Positions 27,256 to 36,237 are shown, numbered from the stretch's first letter. The stretch: 64,000 nt of DNA from Vagococcus allomyrinae (GCF_017829975.1 NZ_JAEEGA010000011.1:124001-188000), one strand, 5' to 3'. Program-made: numbers and translations. The notes: a model not told the origin generated them from the sequence alone.

Positions 27256-28089
27256 TTACTTAATCGCACCATCTACAACGCCTGCAATTATTTTCTTTTG
27301 CATAATAAAATAAAAAATCAAGACTGGCATTAATACCAAAACCAACGCGGCCATTGCCACATTGTAATTGGCGGTGTATTTACCAAAGAAATAAAAGGTG
27401 GATAATGGCAACGTCCGCACGTCATCATTAACTAACACCAAAGAAGGCAAAAGAAAGTCATTCCACACCCATAAAACATCTAAAATAGCGATCGTTGCTG
27501 TCGTGGGCTTCAACATTGGCATCACCACTTTAAAAAAGACTTGGAGACGACTTGCCCCATCAATAATCGCTGCTTCTTCTAATTCAATCGGAATACTTTT
27601 AATAAATCCATGATACATAAAGGTTGCCATACTAATGCCAAATCCTAAATAAAAGTAAATCAGCATGCCACGGCTATTTAATAAATTTAAATGACCAAAA
27701 ATAGTCACAAAAGGGATCATCACTGATTGAAAAGGAATAATCATAGAGGCCACCAAAGCCATAAAGATCACTTTATTAATTTTCCACTGCCACCTTACTA
27801 AGAAATAAGCCAGCATTGACGAAAAAATGACAATCACGCTGACTGAAACCAGCGTAATAATGATTGAATTAACAACTGCCTTACCATAATTCATCGTCGT
27901 AAAAGCTTCAATAAAGTTACTAAAATCAACATTTAATGGCAAGGATAAGGGGTTAGCCATAACCTCCAACCGACTTTTAAATGAGTTGATCAAAATTAAA
28001 ATAAAAGGGAAGACATAGAGAACAAACATCACACAACACATCGTCACAACCATTATCTTATTAACATGCTTCTGAATTTTCCCGTTCAC
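27256..28089 (-). CDS. msmG: Sugar ABC transporter permease (MsmG-like)
   Basis: A 277-residue inner-membrane permease of the carbohydrate uptake CUT1 family, with six helices. The EAA coupling loop is EEAAIIDGASRLQVFFKVVMP. It pairs with the other permease to form the channel. It begins at GTG overlapping the upstream stop codon by one base (TAGTG). No ATPase gene lies in the operon, so a shared MsmK/MalK-type ATPase encoded elsewhere must energise it (inferred from the CUT1 pattern). Confidence 0.93.
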   Translation of the reverse strand: MNGKIQKHVNKIMVVTMCCVMFVLYVFPFILILINSFKSRLEVMANPLSLPLNVDFSNFIEAFTTMNYGKAVVNSIIITLVSVSVIVIFSSMLAYFLVRWQWKINKVIFMALVASMIIPFQSVMIPFVTIFGHLNLLNSRGMLIYFYLGFGISMATFMYHGFIKSIPIELEEAAIIDGASRLQVFFKVVMPMLKPTTATIAILDVLWVWNDFLLPSLVLVNDDVRTLPLSTFYFFGKYTANYNVAMAALVLVLMPVLIFYFIMQKKIIAGVVDGAIK

Positions 28090-28973
28090 TAGGCTTCCAC
28101 CTCTTTCCGTTTCATGACTGCAACTTGAGTAATCGCTATAGTAGCGACAATGATAAAGAGAATAATGGCCTTAGCTTGACCAGTCCCATAGTTTTGATAC
28201 AAGAAGGCGTCGTTGTAAACATGCATGGAAATCATCTCTGTTGATCGATAGGGACCACCCTTAGTCAAAGACAAGTTAGTATCGTATACCATAAAACTGC
28301 GTTGCAACGTCAAGAAAATACTAATAGTAAAAGAAGGAATCATCATAGGAATTTTAATTTTTGTTAAAACCTGCCAATTATTTGCCCCATCTAATGAAGC
28401 AGCTTCATTTAAGGACTGGGGAATTCCCGTTAATCCTGCTATATACAATAACATCATGTAGCCTGAATTTTGCCAAATCCCAACAATGATCAAGGCCCAC
28501 AAAGCTTTCGTTGGGTCTGATAACCATGAGTGACTGATAAACTCAATATTAAAACTTGTGCCTATAAAAACCAGCAGTTTAGAAAAAACAAATTGCCAGA
28601 TAAAGCCTAAAATGACTCCACCGATCAAATTCGGCGTAAAAAATCCCATTCTAAAGAAATTTTGCCCCTTAAAACCACTGGTAACTAACAAGGCTAACAC
28701 AAACGCCAGTAAATTAGTTAAAATAAGTGACCAAAAGGTATACTTAAAAGTTAAACCTAAGGATTGCCAAAACAACTCATCTTTAAAAGCATCTGCATAG
28801 TTTTTTAACCCAACAAACTGGGTGGAAATATCGGTACCTGTTGAATTGGTAACAGTCATATACAATCCCAAAAAGAAAGGGATAATCACGACGGTTACAA
28901 AAACAAAGACAGGAATTGCACCGAAGATTCCAAAGGTTTTTAATTTTTCAAACAAACTTTTTTCCGAATACAT
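28089..28973 (-). CDS. msmF: Sugar ABC transporter permease (MsmF-like)
   Basis: A 294-residue CUT1 permease with six helices. The EAA loop is LNEAASLDGANNWQVLTKIKIPMM. The start follows AAGGGGGAG. It overlaps the next permease gene by one base, so translation is coupled. It follows the binding-protein gene after a 103-bp gap that carries a hairpin. Confidence 0.93.
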   Translation of the reverse strand: MYSEKSLFEKLKTFGIFGAIPVFVFVTVVIIPFFLGLYMTVTNSTGTDISTQFVGLKNYADAFKDELFWQSLGLTFKYTFWSLILTNLLAFVLALLVTSGFKGQNFFRMGFFTPNLIGGVILGFIWQFVFSKLLVFIGTSFNIEFISHSWLSDPTKALWALIIVGIWQNSGYMMLLYIAGLTGIPQSLNEAASLDGANNWQVLTKIKIPMMIPSFTISIFLTLQRSFMVYDTNLSLTKGGPYRSTEMISMHVYNDAFLYQNYGTGQAKAIILFIIVATIAITQVAVMKRKEVEA

Positions 28974-29031
28974 GATGTCTCCCCCTTATTTACACAACTA
29001 ATAATTAACTTATGGTATGATCTTCTAAATT

Positions 29032-29067
29032 AGAGTCAACTACTGTCATTTCGATGCAATTGACTCT
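29032..29067 (-). terminator. Intercistronic hairpin between msmE and msmF
   Basis: AGAGTCAA (29032-29039) pairs with TTGACTCT (29060-29067) just after the binding-protein stop codon, without a U-tract on the minus strand. Such hairpins after binding-protein genes usually protect the upstream mRNA or partly terminate, raising binding protein over permease. That role is inferred. Confidence 0.6.
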
Positions 29068-29076
29068 ACCTGTTCG

Positions 29077-30366
29077 TTATTTGCCACTTGTCTTCCAGTA
29101 ATCCTCAAATTCTTCGGCAAGCTCTTTTGAGTCGATTTTATCATCTAGATACTTTTGTAAGCTCGCGCCCATAGCAGGAAAGGCTGTTGCTGGATAATGG
29201 GCATTCATCCACTCAAGACTTTCTTCCTTTTGTAGATAGGCTAAGACATCTTTAGATAGCTCGTCTTTAGGTTCCACTTTATTATGACTAGAGATTGGAA
29301 TAAATCCCAGTTTGTTAACATAATAATCTTGGCCGACTTCGTCTTCATACATCCAATTCAAAAAGTCCTTAGCACCAGCCTGCTCCGCTTCTGATGACTG
29401 ACTGCCATCCACAACCCACGTTTGAGGAACGCCAATTGAGATTTGACTGTTGCCGTAACCGCCTGCTTCATCACTCATTGGAACAGGCAGAATTCCAATC
29501 TTGGCCTCTGGATTTGCTTCTTTTAATTGAGGATACGCCCAGTTTCCCATGAACCATAAGCCTGTATCACCGTTAGCTAAAGCCAACGTAGCAGAATCGT
29601 AATCAGCAGATAACGGTGCTGCTTTAGCAACATTATATTCTTTCATCAAATCAAAGGTTGCCACCCAATTTGTGTATGTCTCATTCTGATTCAAATTGAC
29701 TTTTCCCTCCATCATTTGATTCATAAAATCCTGACGTTTATTTGCATCATCAGATTGATTTGTAAATAGTAAGTTAGTAAAATGGGCTCCTAAAGACCAA
29801 TCCATTGGTGAAATCTCCAAAGCTTTTTTATTATCTAAGGTTGCGATTTTTTTCATCAAATCAGCTAAGTCACTACGGGTTGCGACACGACTAGGTTCAA
29901 AACTACCACCCGTTGCTTCAGCTAATACGTCTTTATTGTAAAGAAATCCAAAGGCCTCGATCGTAGTTGGTATCCCCAGTTGCTTTCCATTGACTTGCCC
30001 TGCTTTCAGGTACTGCTCGTCAATTCCTTTTACTAAAGGCAAATCCCCCAGATCTAAAAATTTATCTTCCCATTGTGCCAATTCCGTATAAACACCGGCA
30101 TTAACCATAACTGGCGCATTTTTAGATGCATATAGAGAAGTCAATTTTTCAGTAGCATTCTGGCCAGCCAAAGGTATTATCTTAACTGTATATGTTTCTT
30201 GTGATTGATTGTATTTTAAAACCGTTTCATCTAATTCTTTGGCAATCTCTTCTTTACCAATTAGTAGACTTACTTCCGTCCGATCACTTGCTCCACCACT
30301 GCCACACCCAGCCAAAATTAAAGCGGATACAGCCATGCTCATACTTAATAATTTCATCTTTTTCAT
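29077..30366 (-). CDS. msmE: Sugar-binding lipoprotein (MsmE-like)
   Basis: A 429-residue extracellular solute-binding protein of the CUT1 family. A lipoprotein signal (LSMSMAVSALILAGCGSGG) anchors it at Cys. Family features include GIPTTIEAFGFLYNKDVLAE and NGDTGLWFMGNWAYPQL. The ATG at 30366 is chosen over one seven codons upstream because it follows TTTGGAGGTAAG and gives a standard signal peptide. The enzymes encoded after it suggest sucrose, raffinose-type or isomalto-oligosaccharide ligands. Confidence 0.93.
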   Translation of the reverse strand: MKKMKLLSMSMAVSALILAGCGSGGASDRTEVSLLIGKEEIAKELDETVLKYNQSQETYTVKIIPLAGQNATEKLTSLYASKNAPVMVNAGVYTELAQWEDKFLDLGDLPLVKGIDEQYLKAGQVNGKQLGIPTTIEAFGFLYNKDVLAEATGGSFEPSRVATRSDLADLMKKIATLDNKKALEISPMDWSLGAHFTNLLFTNQSDDANKRQDFMNQMMEGKVNLNQNETYTNWVATFDLMKEYNVAKAAPLSADYDSATLALANGDTGLWFMGNWAYPQLKEANPEAKIGILPVPMSDEAGGYGNSQISIGVPQTWVVDGSQSSEAEQAGAKDFLNWMYEDEVGQDYYVNKLGFIPISSHNKVEPKDELSKDVLAYLQKEESLEWMNAHYPATAFPAMGASLQKYLDDKIDSKELAEEFEDYWKTSGK

Positions 30367-30436
30367 AAAGCTTACCTCCAAAGTCAAATTTTATTTTAAG
30401 GGAGTTTTCCCTAATACTACCTAGCTTATTAACGCG

Positions 30437-30456
30437 ATATGATATCGATATCATAT
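30437..30456. promoter_or_regulatory. LacI-type operator before msmE
   Basis: A perfect 20-bp palindrome ATATGATATCGATATCATAT with a central CG, typical of LacI-family operators. It contains TATGAT, which could be the -10 of the msmE promoter. Two more copies of its core flank the promoter of the LacI gene, which ties this repressor to the operon. Just upstream on the minus strand, CAAAGAC/GTCTTTG (30472-30497) followed by TTCTTTTTC may terminate the repressor transcript. Confidence 0.85.
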
Positions 30457-30529
30457 TTTGCAGAAAAAGAACAAAGACAAGGGTTGTCAAGTCTTTGCGT
30501 CAATTCAGCATCCCCTTTAGATCCGCTAC

Positions 30530-31522
30530 TTAAGCAGACTCTCTGATAACCAAACTCATTTGTAATTTTGTTCCATCGATTTGATACGGTCTTTCTTGCA
30601 ACAAACTCAACATCAAATTAAATGTTTCTTTTCCTAATGTTTGAATCGGTTGTCGAATAGTCGTAATCGCCGGCGTTGTCAATTCCGCTAAAGGTTGATC
30701 ATCAAACCCTAGAACCGCTAATTCCAAAGGGACTTTAATTCCCAGCTTTTGTGCTTCCACGATTACACCAGCTGCCACCTCATCGCTGCCAGTAAAAATT
30801 GCTTCAGGAACATCGCTCATTTTTGATATTTCACGCGCAATTTTCCGACCATCACTAATCGTATGGCAATTAACAAATAGCCACTCTGATTTAATAGGCA
30901 CTTTTGCATCTGCCATCGCTTGATTAAATCCTTTATTTCGATCGCGGTCTTTGCCTGCTTCTTCGAACTGTCCCCCAGTAGCATATGCAATCTTCTCATA
31001 GCCTTGCTCCAATAAGTAATTGACTCCGAGATAAGCACCATTGACCTGGTCTAGACTAACTGTTGGCAATTGATCGTTATCAAATCGCTCATTACACAAA
31101 ACAATCGGTCCGTACTTAGTAAACTCTTGAATTACTTCTTGATCTTGTTCTACCGCACACATAATGATGCCATCAATTTGCTTTTTGGCCAATAACTCAA
31201 GAAAACTTAATTCTTTTTCTGAACTCTCATTGCTTTGGAAAATCATAATCTGAAAAGCATTCTGAAAAGCAATCTGCTGAATCTCATCCACTAAATAGGA
31301 AAAAAATGGATTGGTGATTCTCGGCACAATAACACCAATTATTTTGGTGCTTTGACCACGCATCTGTCTGGCCGCAGAACTTGGCTGATAGCTAAGCTCA
31401 GCCATCGCTTCGTAAACAGCTTGGCGCTTTTCTTCACTCACATATGGATGATTATTGATAACACGAGAAACTGTCGCTACAGAAAGCCCCGCTTTCTTTG
31501 CTACGTCCGAAATGTTGCTCAA
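30530..31522 (-). CDS. LacI-family repressor of the sugar operon
   Basis: A 330-residue repressor. Helix-turn-helix and hinge helix: SDVAKKAGLSVATVSRVINN and PSSAARQMRGQ. A periplasmic-binding-like sugar sensor follows, and the C-terminal core carries GFDDQPLAELTTPAITTIRQP. It begins at TTG behind AGAGGTG. It is directly upstream of msmE on the same strand. Three palindromes with core TGATATCGAT (two around its own promoter, one at msmE) indicate autoregulation and control of the operon. The inducer is probably a sugar imported by the operon. Confidence 0.92.
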   Translation of the reverse strand: MSNISDVAKKAGLSVATVSRVINNHPYVSEEKRQAVYEAMAELSYQPSSAARQMRGQSTKIIGVIVPRITNPFFSYLVDEIQQIAFQNAFQIMIFQSNESSEKELSFLELLAKKQIDGIIMCAVEQDQEVIQEFTKYGPIVLCNERFDNDQLPTVSLDQVNGAYLGVNYLLEQGYEKIAYATGGQFEEAGKDRDRNKGFNQAMADAKVPIKSEWLFVNCHTISDGRKIAREISKMSDVPEAIFTGSDEVAAGVIVEAQKLGIKVPLELAVLGFDDQPLAELTTPAITTIRQPIQTLGKETFNLMLSLLQERPYQIDGTKLQMSLVIRESA

Positions 31523-31541
31523 CGATAGTCACACCTCTTTC

Positions 31542-31614
31542 TGATATCGATTTCATAGTTGTATTGTAGTCCCCCACAAATTAATTGTCAAGCTATTTTT
31601 TGATATCGATATCA
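31542..31614 (-). promoter_or_regulatory. Promoter of the LacI gene flanked by two operators
   Basis: On the minus strand TTGACA (31586-31591), a 17-base spacer and TACAAT (31563-31568) form a near-consensus promoter. TGATATCGATATCA lies upstream (31601-31614) and the one-mismatch copy TGATATCGATTTCA downstream (31542-31555), with centres 59 bp apart. The arrangement would allow looped, tight autorepression. Confidence 0.88.
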
Positions 31615-31876
31615 TATTTTTTGTGTTTTTTCACGATGCTTTCCTATGTTATTGAAATACCCGCACTTTATTTACCCGTTGGTATACATAAAAAAAGTAA
31701 CGAGATAATGGCATTTCTCACGGATTAATTGTCTTCCTCAGCACCATTTAATAAAAAGGCAATTGTTAGACTGTAAAAGCTAAACGAGAAAAACTAGAAT
31801 TTGAACACACTAAAATCACTTTCAACACAAATAGAGAAGCTATTTCATTACAGCAAAATAACTTCTTCGTATTAGT

Positions 31877-32647
31877 TCATTCATCACTTAAGCGTTCACC
31901 CATTTTTAAAATCGCAATCATTTTTTCTAATTTCTCGCTGACCAATTCAGTGATAAAATCTGTAAACGGGTCAAGGTTCCGATCAACCTGTGCTGCCTCC
32001 AATGTTCGATTGTACCTTAGACGAGAGGATGGTTCAGCTTTAACTATTATTGGAGGATAACCATTCCCCGTTAAAGCAAAATTCATCAATAATCTTGCCG
32101 TTCGGCCATTCCCATCAATAAATGGATGGATGGTCACAAATTTCTCATGTAAGAGTGCTGCGTACTCAACAGGATGAATCACATTTTGATTGGTGTTCGC
32201 CCATTTGACTAGCTCCTGCATTAGTCCAGGCACATGAAATGGTTCAGGCGGTACAAATGATGAGCCACTGATTTCAACAGGTATTCGCCTATATTGACCA
32301 ACATTAGATTTATCCATTGCTAGTTTATCGTAAACAATACGATGAATGTCTTTAATTAGTCGCTCACTCAGAGGTTGCTCAGAGCTTACTAGCTCTTCGA
32401 CAAAGTCTATCGCTTCGTTCAGATTAATCACCTCTAAGTGCTCCCTCATGGGCTTTTCTGAGATAGTAATCCCTTCTGATAAGATCATTTTAGTCTCAAA
32501 ACGCGTAATAGTGTTTCCTTCCAAAGCATTACTATTATATACTTCGTCAATTCGTTCAATTTCTTTCAGTTTCGCCACTTCATCTTTATTAAGCGGCCTT
32601 AACGAATCTAATTGTTGTTTTAACTCAGTTACTTTTACAAACTCCAT
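31877..32647 (-). CDS. Fic family protein (AMPylase-type)
   Basis: A 256-residue Fic protein that would transfer AMP (or another nucleotide group) to a target protein. The core motif HPFIDGNGRTARLLMN is intact, with catalytic His and the DGNGR nucleotide loop. An inhibitory motif NSNALEGN (S-x-x-x-E-G) lies N-terminal, so the enzyme is probably self-inhibited (class II). The start at 32647 follows AGAGGTGG; a GTG seven codons upstream is less likely. No antitoxin gene lies beside it. Targets are unknown. It sits at the edge of a decayed region. Confidence 0.85.
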   Translation of the reverse strand: MEFVKVTELKQQLDSLRPLNKDEVAKLKEIERIDEVYNSNALEGNTITRFETKMILSEGITISEKPMREHLEVINLNEAIDFVEELVSSEQPLSERLIKDIHRIVYDKLAMDKSNVGQYRRIPVEISGSSFVPPEPFHVPGLMQELVKWANTNQNVIHPVEYAALLHEKFVTIHPFIDGNGRTARLLMNFALTGNGYPPIIVKAEPSSRLRYNRTLEAAQVDRNLDPFTDFITELVSEKLEKMIAILKMGERLSDE

Positions 32648-32668
32648 CAAACCCACCTCTTCAATCAC

Positions 32669-33431
32669 TTTCTTTTAGTCATTATAACATATCCCCATTT
32701 GCCTAATACATGTTGTTAATCAAAAATAAATGAAAAAGACGCCTTCGCTACTAGCTAGGGAGACCACTGATTACTGTTCCTTCTTGTCAAAAACCTCTAC
32801 TTCGTCTAATTTCTCTTAGAACCAGTTCAGCATCTCAAGGTCAGATCCCAAACCAACCTCCCATTTCTAGGAGTCACATTCTAGCTAGTACCATTATCTT
32901 TCCCTCAATTCTTTAGCGAAATCACCCCATTCATAACAAATGCTACTTTTCCCCGAGACCCGTTTCCTTCATCCCCTCATATTGCCACCACTGCCCCTTT
33001 CCAATGACTGATGGGAGACATAGCTTTCCTCTGTTTTCCCATAAAAATCAAGTTGAGTCACTGATATTCTAATACTTTCAATTCATTTATCATCACTTAT
33101 ATCTTCTCTTATAAATAGTTTAAAGGGGTTAATGGGGAAACAAAAGCCGAGAGTAATACGACCATTGTCTCATCAGCATTCTTCCGTTTTTTCTCTCCCC
33201 TATTTTCGACTAGTTAAAAGTGGGAGATCTAGGGGGGACATGGGGTCAACTATTGGGATATAATACTTGCACTTCTAGCTTTCACCTTCTTTTTTAGAAT
33301 CATCTGAAAAAGCCTCCAAGTCTATTGAATACTCTTCTTTTAAATATTTCACCTTAGCCCCATCTCAGAATCATATGTATTTATTTTTTATTTTTAAACA
33401 CTGGTCGGTATTTTTCTACGATTGACATAAA
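32669..33431. other. Gene-poor region with remnants
   Basis: About 760 bp without an intact gene. On the minus strand 33275-33352 encodes a 25-residue tail, GTG-initiated at best, containing KYLKEEYSIDLEAFSDD, which looks like the C-terminus of a lost protein; a stop lies just before it. Nothing else is recognised. Confidence 0.4.
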
Positions 33432-33845
33432 CTAGATACGACAAACCATTTTAAAATCAATCATCTCTAGGCTCGCATTCATTACTGGATCTGAAACGAT
33501 TTCAAACTTGCACTTCTTATAAAGCAGCACACCCTCTTCTCGCGCAACTCCCCTAGTCCCGTTGTAGCCTTTGCTTTCTAAAACTTGCCTTAATATTTCA
33601 ACTAATTTTTGGCCTATGTTATTTCTTTTGCGGCTTGACTTCACCGCAAAAGTAGCCAAATAAGCAACTTGTGAATATTCTTCATAGTAACTTAATATCC
33701 GATTAATCGTTCCCTTCAAAAGCGCCACAAAAATCATTATTTTCAGCAAATTATTTCTTAGCTCCAACGATTGATTGTAAATTGATTGGTCCTCTGTACG
33801 GTGTGTTGATTGTTCATACGTGCCTCTTGTTATCAGAAAACTCAT
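33432..33845 (-). pseudogene. Degraded GNAT acetyltransferase remnant
   Basis: The C-terminal half of this 137-residue frame resembles a GNAT acetyltransferase: VAYLATFAVKSSRKRNNIG matches strand beta4 and the acetyl-CoA loop (here RKRNNIG in place of Q/RxxGxG/A), and VLLYKKCKFEIV matches the last motif. The N-terminal half (SFLITRGTYEQSTHRTEDQS...) does not match the fold and probably arose by frameshift or fusion. It is called a remnant because of that mismatch and the decayed surroundings. Confidence 0.5.
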
Positions 33846-33983
33846 AATTTACGATCTGAAGTTGCACTTTAACTGGATAAGGGCACAATAAAACTACCGT
33901 AATTTTTTTAGACGATTTGATGTGTCATAGTAACATAACGAATCCCCACTATTTTAACATCATTATAAAAATAAAAAATTTAT

Positions 33984-34009
33984 TGAAACGTTTTGCGACT
34001 TATGCAGTC
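33984..34009 (+). promoter_or_regulatory. ECF-type promoter of the sigma-factor operon
   Basis: TGAAAC (33984-33989), 16 bases and AGTC (34006-34009) resemble the TGAAAC-N16-CGTC class recognised by Firmicutes extracytoplasmic-function sigma factors. It lies 24 bp upstream of an ECF sigma gene, which suggests autoregulation. Confidence 0.65.
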
Positions 34010-34032
34010 TTATAAGTAGAGGAGGTGGTACA

Positions 34033-34515
34033 GTGGAAAAATTTGATGATATCTATCGGCTTTATTTTAGTGACGTTTACAAATACATCTTGTCCCTAAG
34101 TCAAAATGAAAGTATCGCCGAAGACATCACTCAAGAAATATTTTTTAAAGTGATGAAAAACATCAAGAAATTCAATGGTTCCTGTTCACTCTTTGTTTCG
34201 CTCTGTCAGATTGCCAAGAACAGTTATTTCACCCTATATAAAAAAGAGAAGCGCTTGGTACCATTGCCCACAGAGAACAATTTTTTGTCAGCAGACAACC
34301 TTGAACTTAGCTTGACAAATAAAGAGGTAGCTAAAGAACTTCATTTTTTGTTGCATCAGTTACCTGAACCATACAAAGAAGTCATTACCTTGCGAGTATT
34401 CGGCGAATTGCCTTTTAGCCTAATAGGAGAATTATTTGATAAAAGTGATCGTTGAGCACGTGTAATTTTTCATCGTGCAAAATTAAAGGAGGGCTCACAT
34501 GAAAATCTCTTGTGA
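34033..34515 (+). pseudogene. ECF RNA polymerase sigma factor with in-frame TGA
   Basis: Group IV sigma factor. Region 2 is visible in YRLYFSDVYKYILSLSQNESIAEDITQEIF and region 4 in LPEPYKEVITLRVFGELPF. It begins at GTG after GAGGTGG. The frame stops at TGA (34453-34455) after GELFDKSDR. At that place relatives have Trp (TGG), and the frame continues after the stop with ARVIFHRAKLKEG. So a 140-residue product would lack the end of the region 4 DNA-binding helix. Without the stop the gene would overlap the anti-sigma start by 17 bp. It is probably inactivated unless TGA is misread. Confidence 0.75.
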
Positions 34516-34825
34516 TGTTATAACCGATTTGTTACCACTTTATTACGACAAAATTTGTAGTCAGGCTACCATTGAACTTGTTGAAGAGCATCTTGTTAAC
34601 TGTCCAAAATGTCGCAAAGAATTGAAAAATATGGCGACAACGCTGAGTCTTGAACAAACCCAAAGCAACCATCTCAATGATGCAAAACTAGTAACGAAGA
34701 TCTCTAGACAATGGCAAAAGGACAGGTTACTATCCGTTCTAAAAGGAATCGGACTAACCTTACTTATTTTACTATTTGTCTATATGCTGCTTGGTTTAAA
34801 AATTGTTCCATCCATCGGAGGCTAA
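34499..34825 (+). CDS. Zinc-finger anti-sigma factor
   Basis: A 108-residue membrane protein with an N-terminal zf-HC2-like domain (CDVITDLLPLYYD...EEHLVNCPKCRKEL, H-x3-C-x2-C) that would hold the ECF sigma factor at the membrane. One transmembrane helix (about 82-100) and only a few residues outside follow. It follows GGAGGG in the 3' end of the sigma gene. Since the sigma gene carries a nonsense codon, this protein may now have no partner. Confidence 0.8.
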   Translation: MKISCDVITDLLPLYYDKICSQATIELVEEHLVNCPKCRKELKNMATTLSLEQTQSNHLNDAKLVTKISRQWQKDRLLSVLKGIGLTLLILLFVYMLLGLKIVPSIGG

Positions 34826-34827
34826 AC

Positions 34828-34995
34828 ATGACGATAATTTTAAGTTCAAAACAAATCACTGATATTGCGTAAGTTTTGTCGGAATATTCTGATTTATTAA
34901 CTTTCAAAAAAAATGACAAAACAGTCAATACTTACACAACAGATGACTATTTCCATAAATTTTTCAGTCATTTAGTTTTAAAACAAAGGCGCAGC
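34828..34995 (+). pseudogene. Truncated third gene of the ECF operon
   Basis: Starts at ATG two bases after the anti-sigma stop (MTIILSSKQITDIA) and is interrupted by TAA after 14 codons. It then stays open in the same frame (VLSEYSDLLTFKKNDKTVNT...) until the sequence runs into transposase DNA near 34990. The family is not recognised. It is read as a cotranscribed gene broken first by a nonsense mutation and then by the insertion sequence; the order is not certain. Confidence 0.6.
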
Positions 34996-35009
34996 GACTA
35001 TTTAAACGA

Positions 35010-36055
35010 TTATGTCGGAATAAATGGTTTCAACCAGAGCTCTGCCACATCAAACCGTTGATTATGAGAGGCTCGTGTGAGTTGGAACGGAGTCGCACTC
35101 GGCCCTAATTCCAATTTAATCAGATACGTCAAGAGGGTGGCAATTAGCATGAGAATCACGTGATTCATCGCGTCTTGCTCATCTTGTGAGTATAGCTTCT
35201 TGATTGTTAGATTTTGCTTTAAGTGTTGAAAAAACAACTATATTTACCACCTTAATTGATACATATCCGCGATTTCCTGTACACTGACGTCCATGCGATT
35301 CGTACGAGGGCAGAAGCTTCTGCCCTTTAGTCAAGGTCACCAGTCGAAAACGTGACGTGAGAGAGTTCTTTCCGCCTCCTAAGGCAACGTGCTGGTCACT
35401 AATAATTTGTCCGTCAGTCGTTTTATAGTCATCGATTTCCATATGATCAAGCACGCTAACAAGTGTCTTTTTCTTGGTGCGAGTCACGAAAAAGACCCCA
35501 TCACGGTGCATCTTGTCCAACAACTTATAGCCAAAGCAACCTTGATCTACGATATAAGTCGCTTTGGGTTTATTAACCAATACCTCAATTTGAGCCCGAT
35601 CTTGGACTTTTGCATTGGTAATCGTAAAGTCTTTCGGCTGCTGATTGTTTTCGCCCATATGACACAAATTAATGATGAAGTTTAATTCCCAACTTGGTGG
35701 AAAACAAGTGCTGATTCAAGGGAATAGTCGTAGAATCAATCAATTGGAGACTGTTTCGTTTGGTCGCTGATTGTTTTTGCTGAATGTCCCCAACGAGGTT
35801 TCGGAAAATTTCCATGAGGACAGTGGCATCCACCTCAATCAAGCAACGAGATAAACGACTGTGGTTAATGGACTCAATGCCAATTTCGCAGCAAAGCCGT
35901 TGATCAAGAAAGGCGCGACTCACCTCGCAGTAGCTCGGGTATTCTTCGTAAACTCCGTGCAATAAGATGTTTAAGGTTGTTTGGAAATCAAGTTTTTTAC
36001 TGTAATAATCGTAGTTTGTGATAACTGTTTGGGCATCCGTCGATAAATTTTTCAA
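35010..36055 (-). mobile_element. Frameshifted IS4-family transposase remnant
   Basis: Three minus-strand frames make up one transposase. The N-terminal part (36055-35669) carries the first DDE Asp in LQLIDSTTIPL and ends near GIKLH. The middle part (35667 to about 35320) has CHMGENNQ, KATYIVDQGCFGYKLLD and FFVTR. The C-terminal part (to 35010) has FFQHLKQNLTIKKLYS. The DDE-type fold and the final FFQHLK segment point to the IS4 family. At least two frameshifts make it inactive. Terminal inverted repeats and target duplications could not be fixed by eye, so the ends are those of the coding remnant. Confidence 0.8.
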
Positions 36056-36117
36056 CTTAAGGGACGATACTCATTCCTAAACTGATGTTTTTGAGTTATA
36101 CTTATCCATGCGATAGT

Positions 36118-36169
36118 CCTTTTTATTGGTCTTAGGTAAGTCTTTCAAGGCCAATAAAAAGGTTTTTTT
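36118..36169 (+). terminator. Terminator downstream of the IS remnant, probably of the ECF operon
   Basis: CCTTTTTATTGG (36118-36129) pairs perfectly with CCAATAAAAAGG (36151-36162), followed by TTTTTTT on the plus strand. The only plus-strand genes upstream are those of the broken ECF operon, so this may be its original terminator, now separated by the insertion. Confidence 0.85.
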
Positions 36170-36237
36170 CTTTAAAAAGGTTAAGCTAAAGGGAGATACA
36201 AATTTTAAATCTTCGCAACAATAGAATCCTTCCCTAC

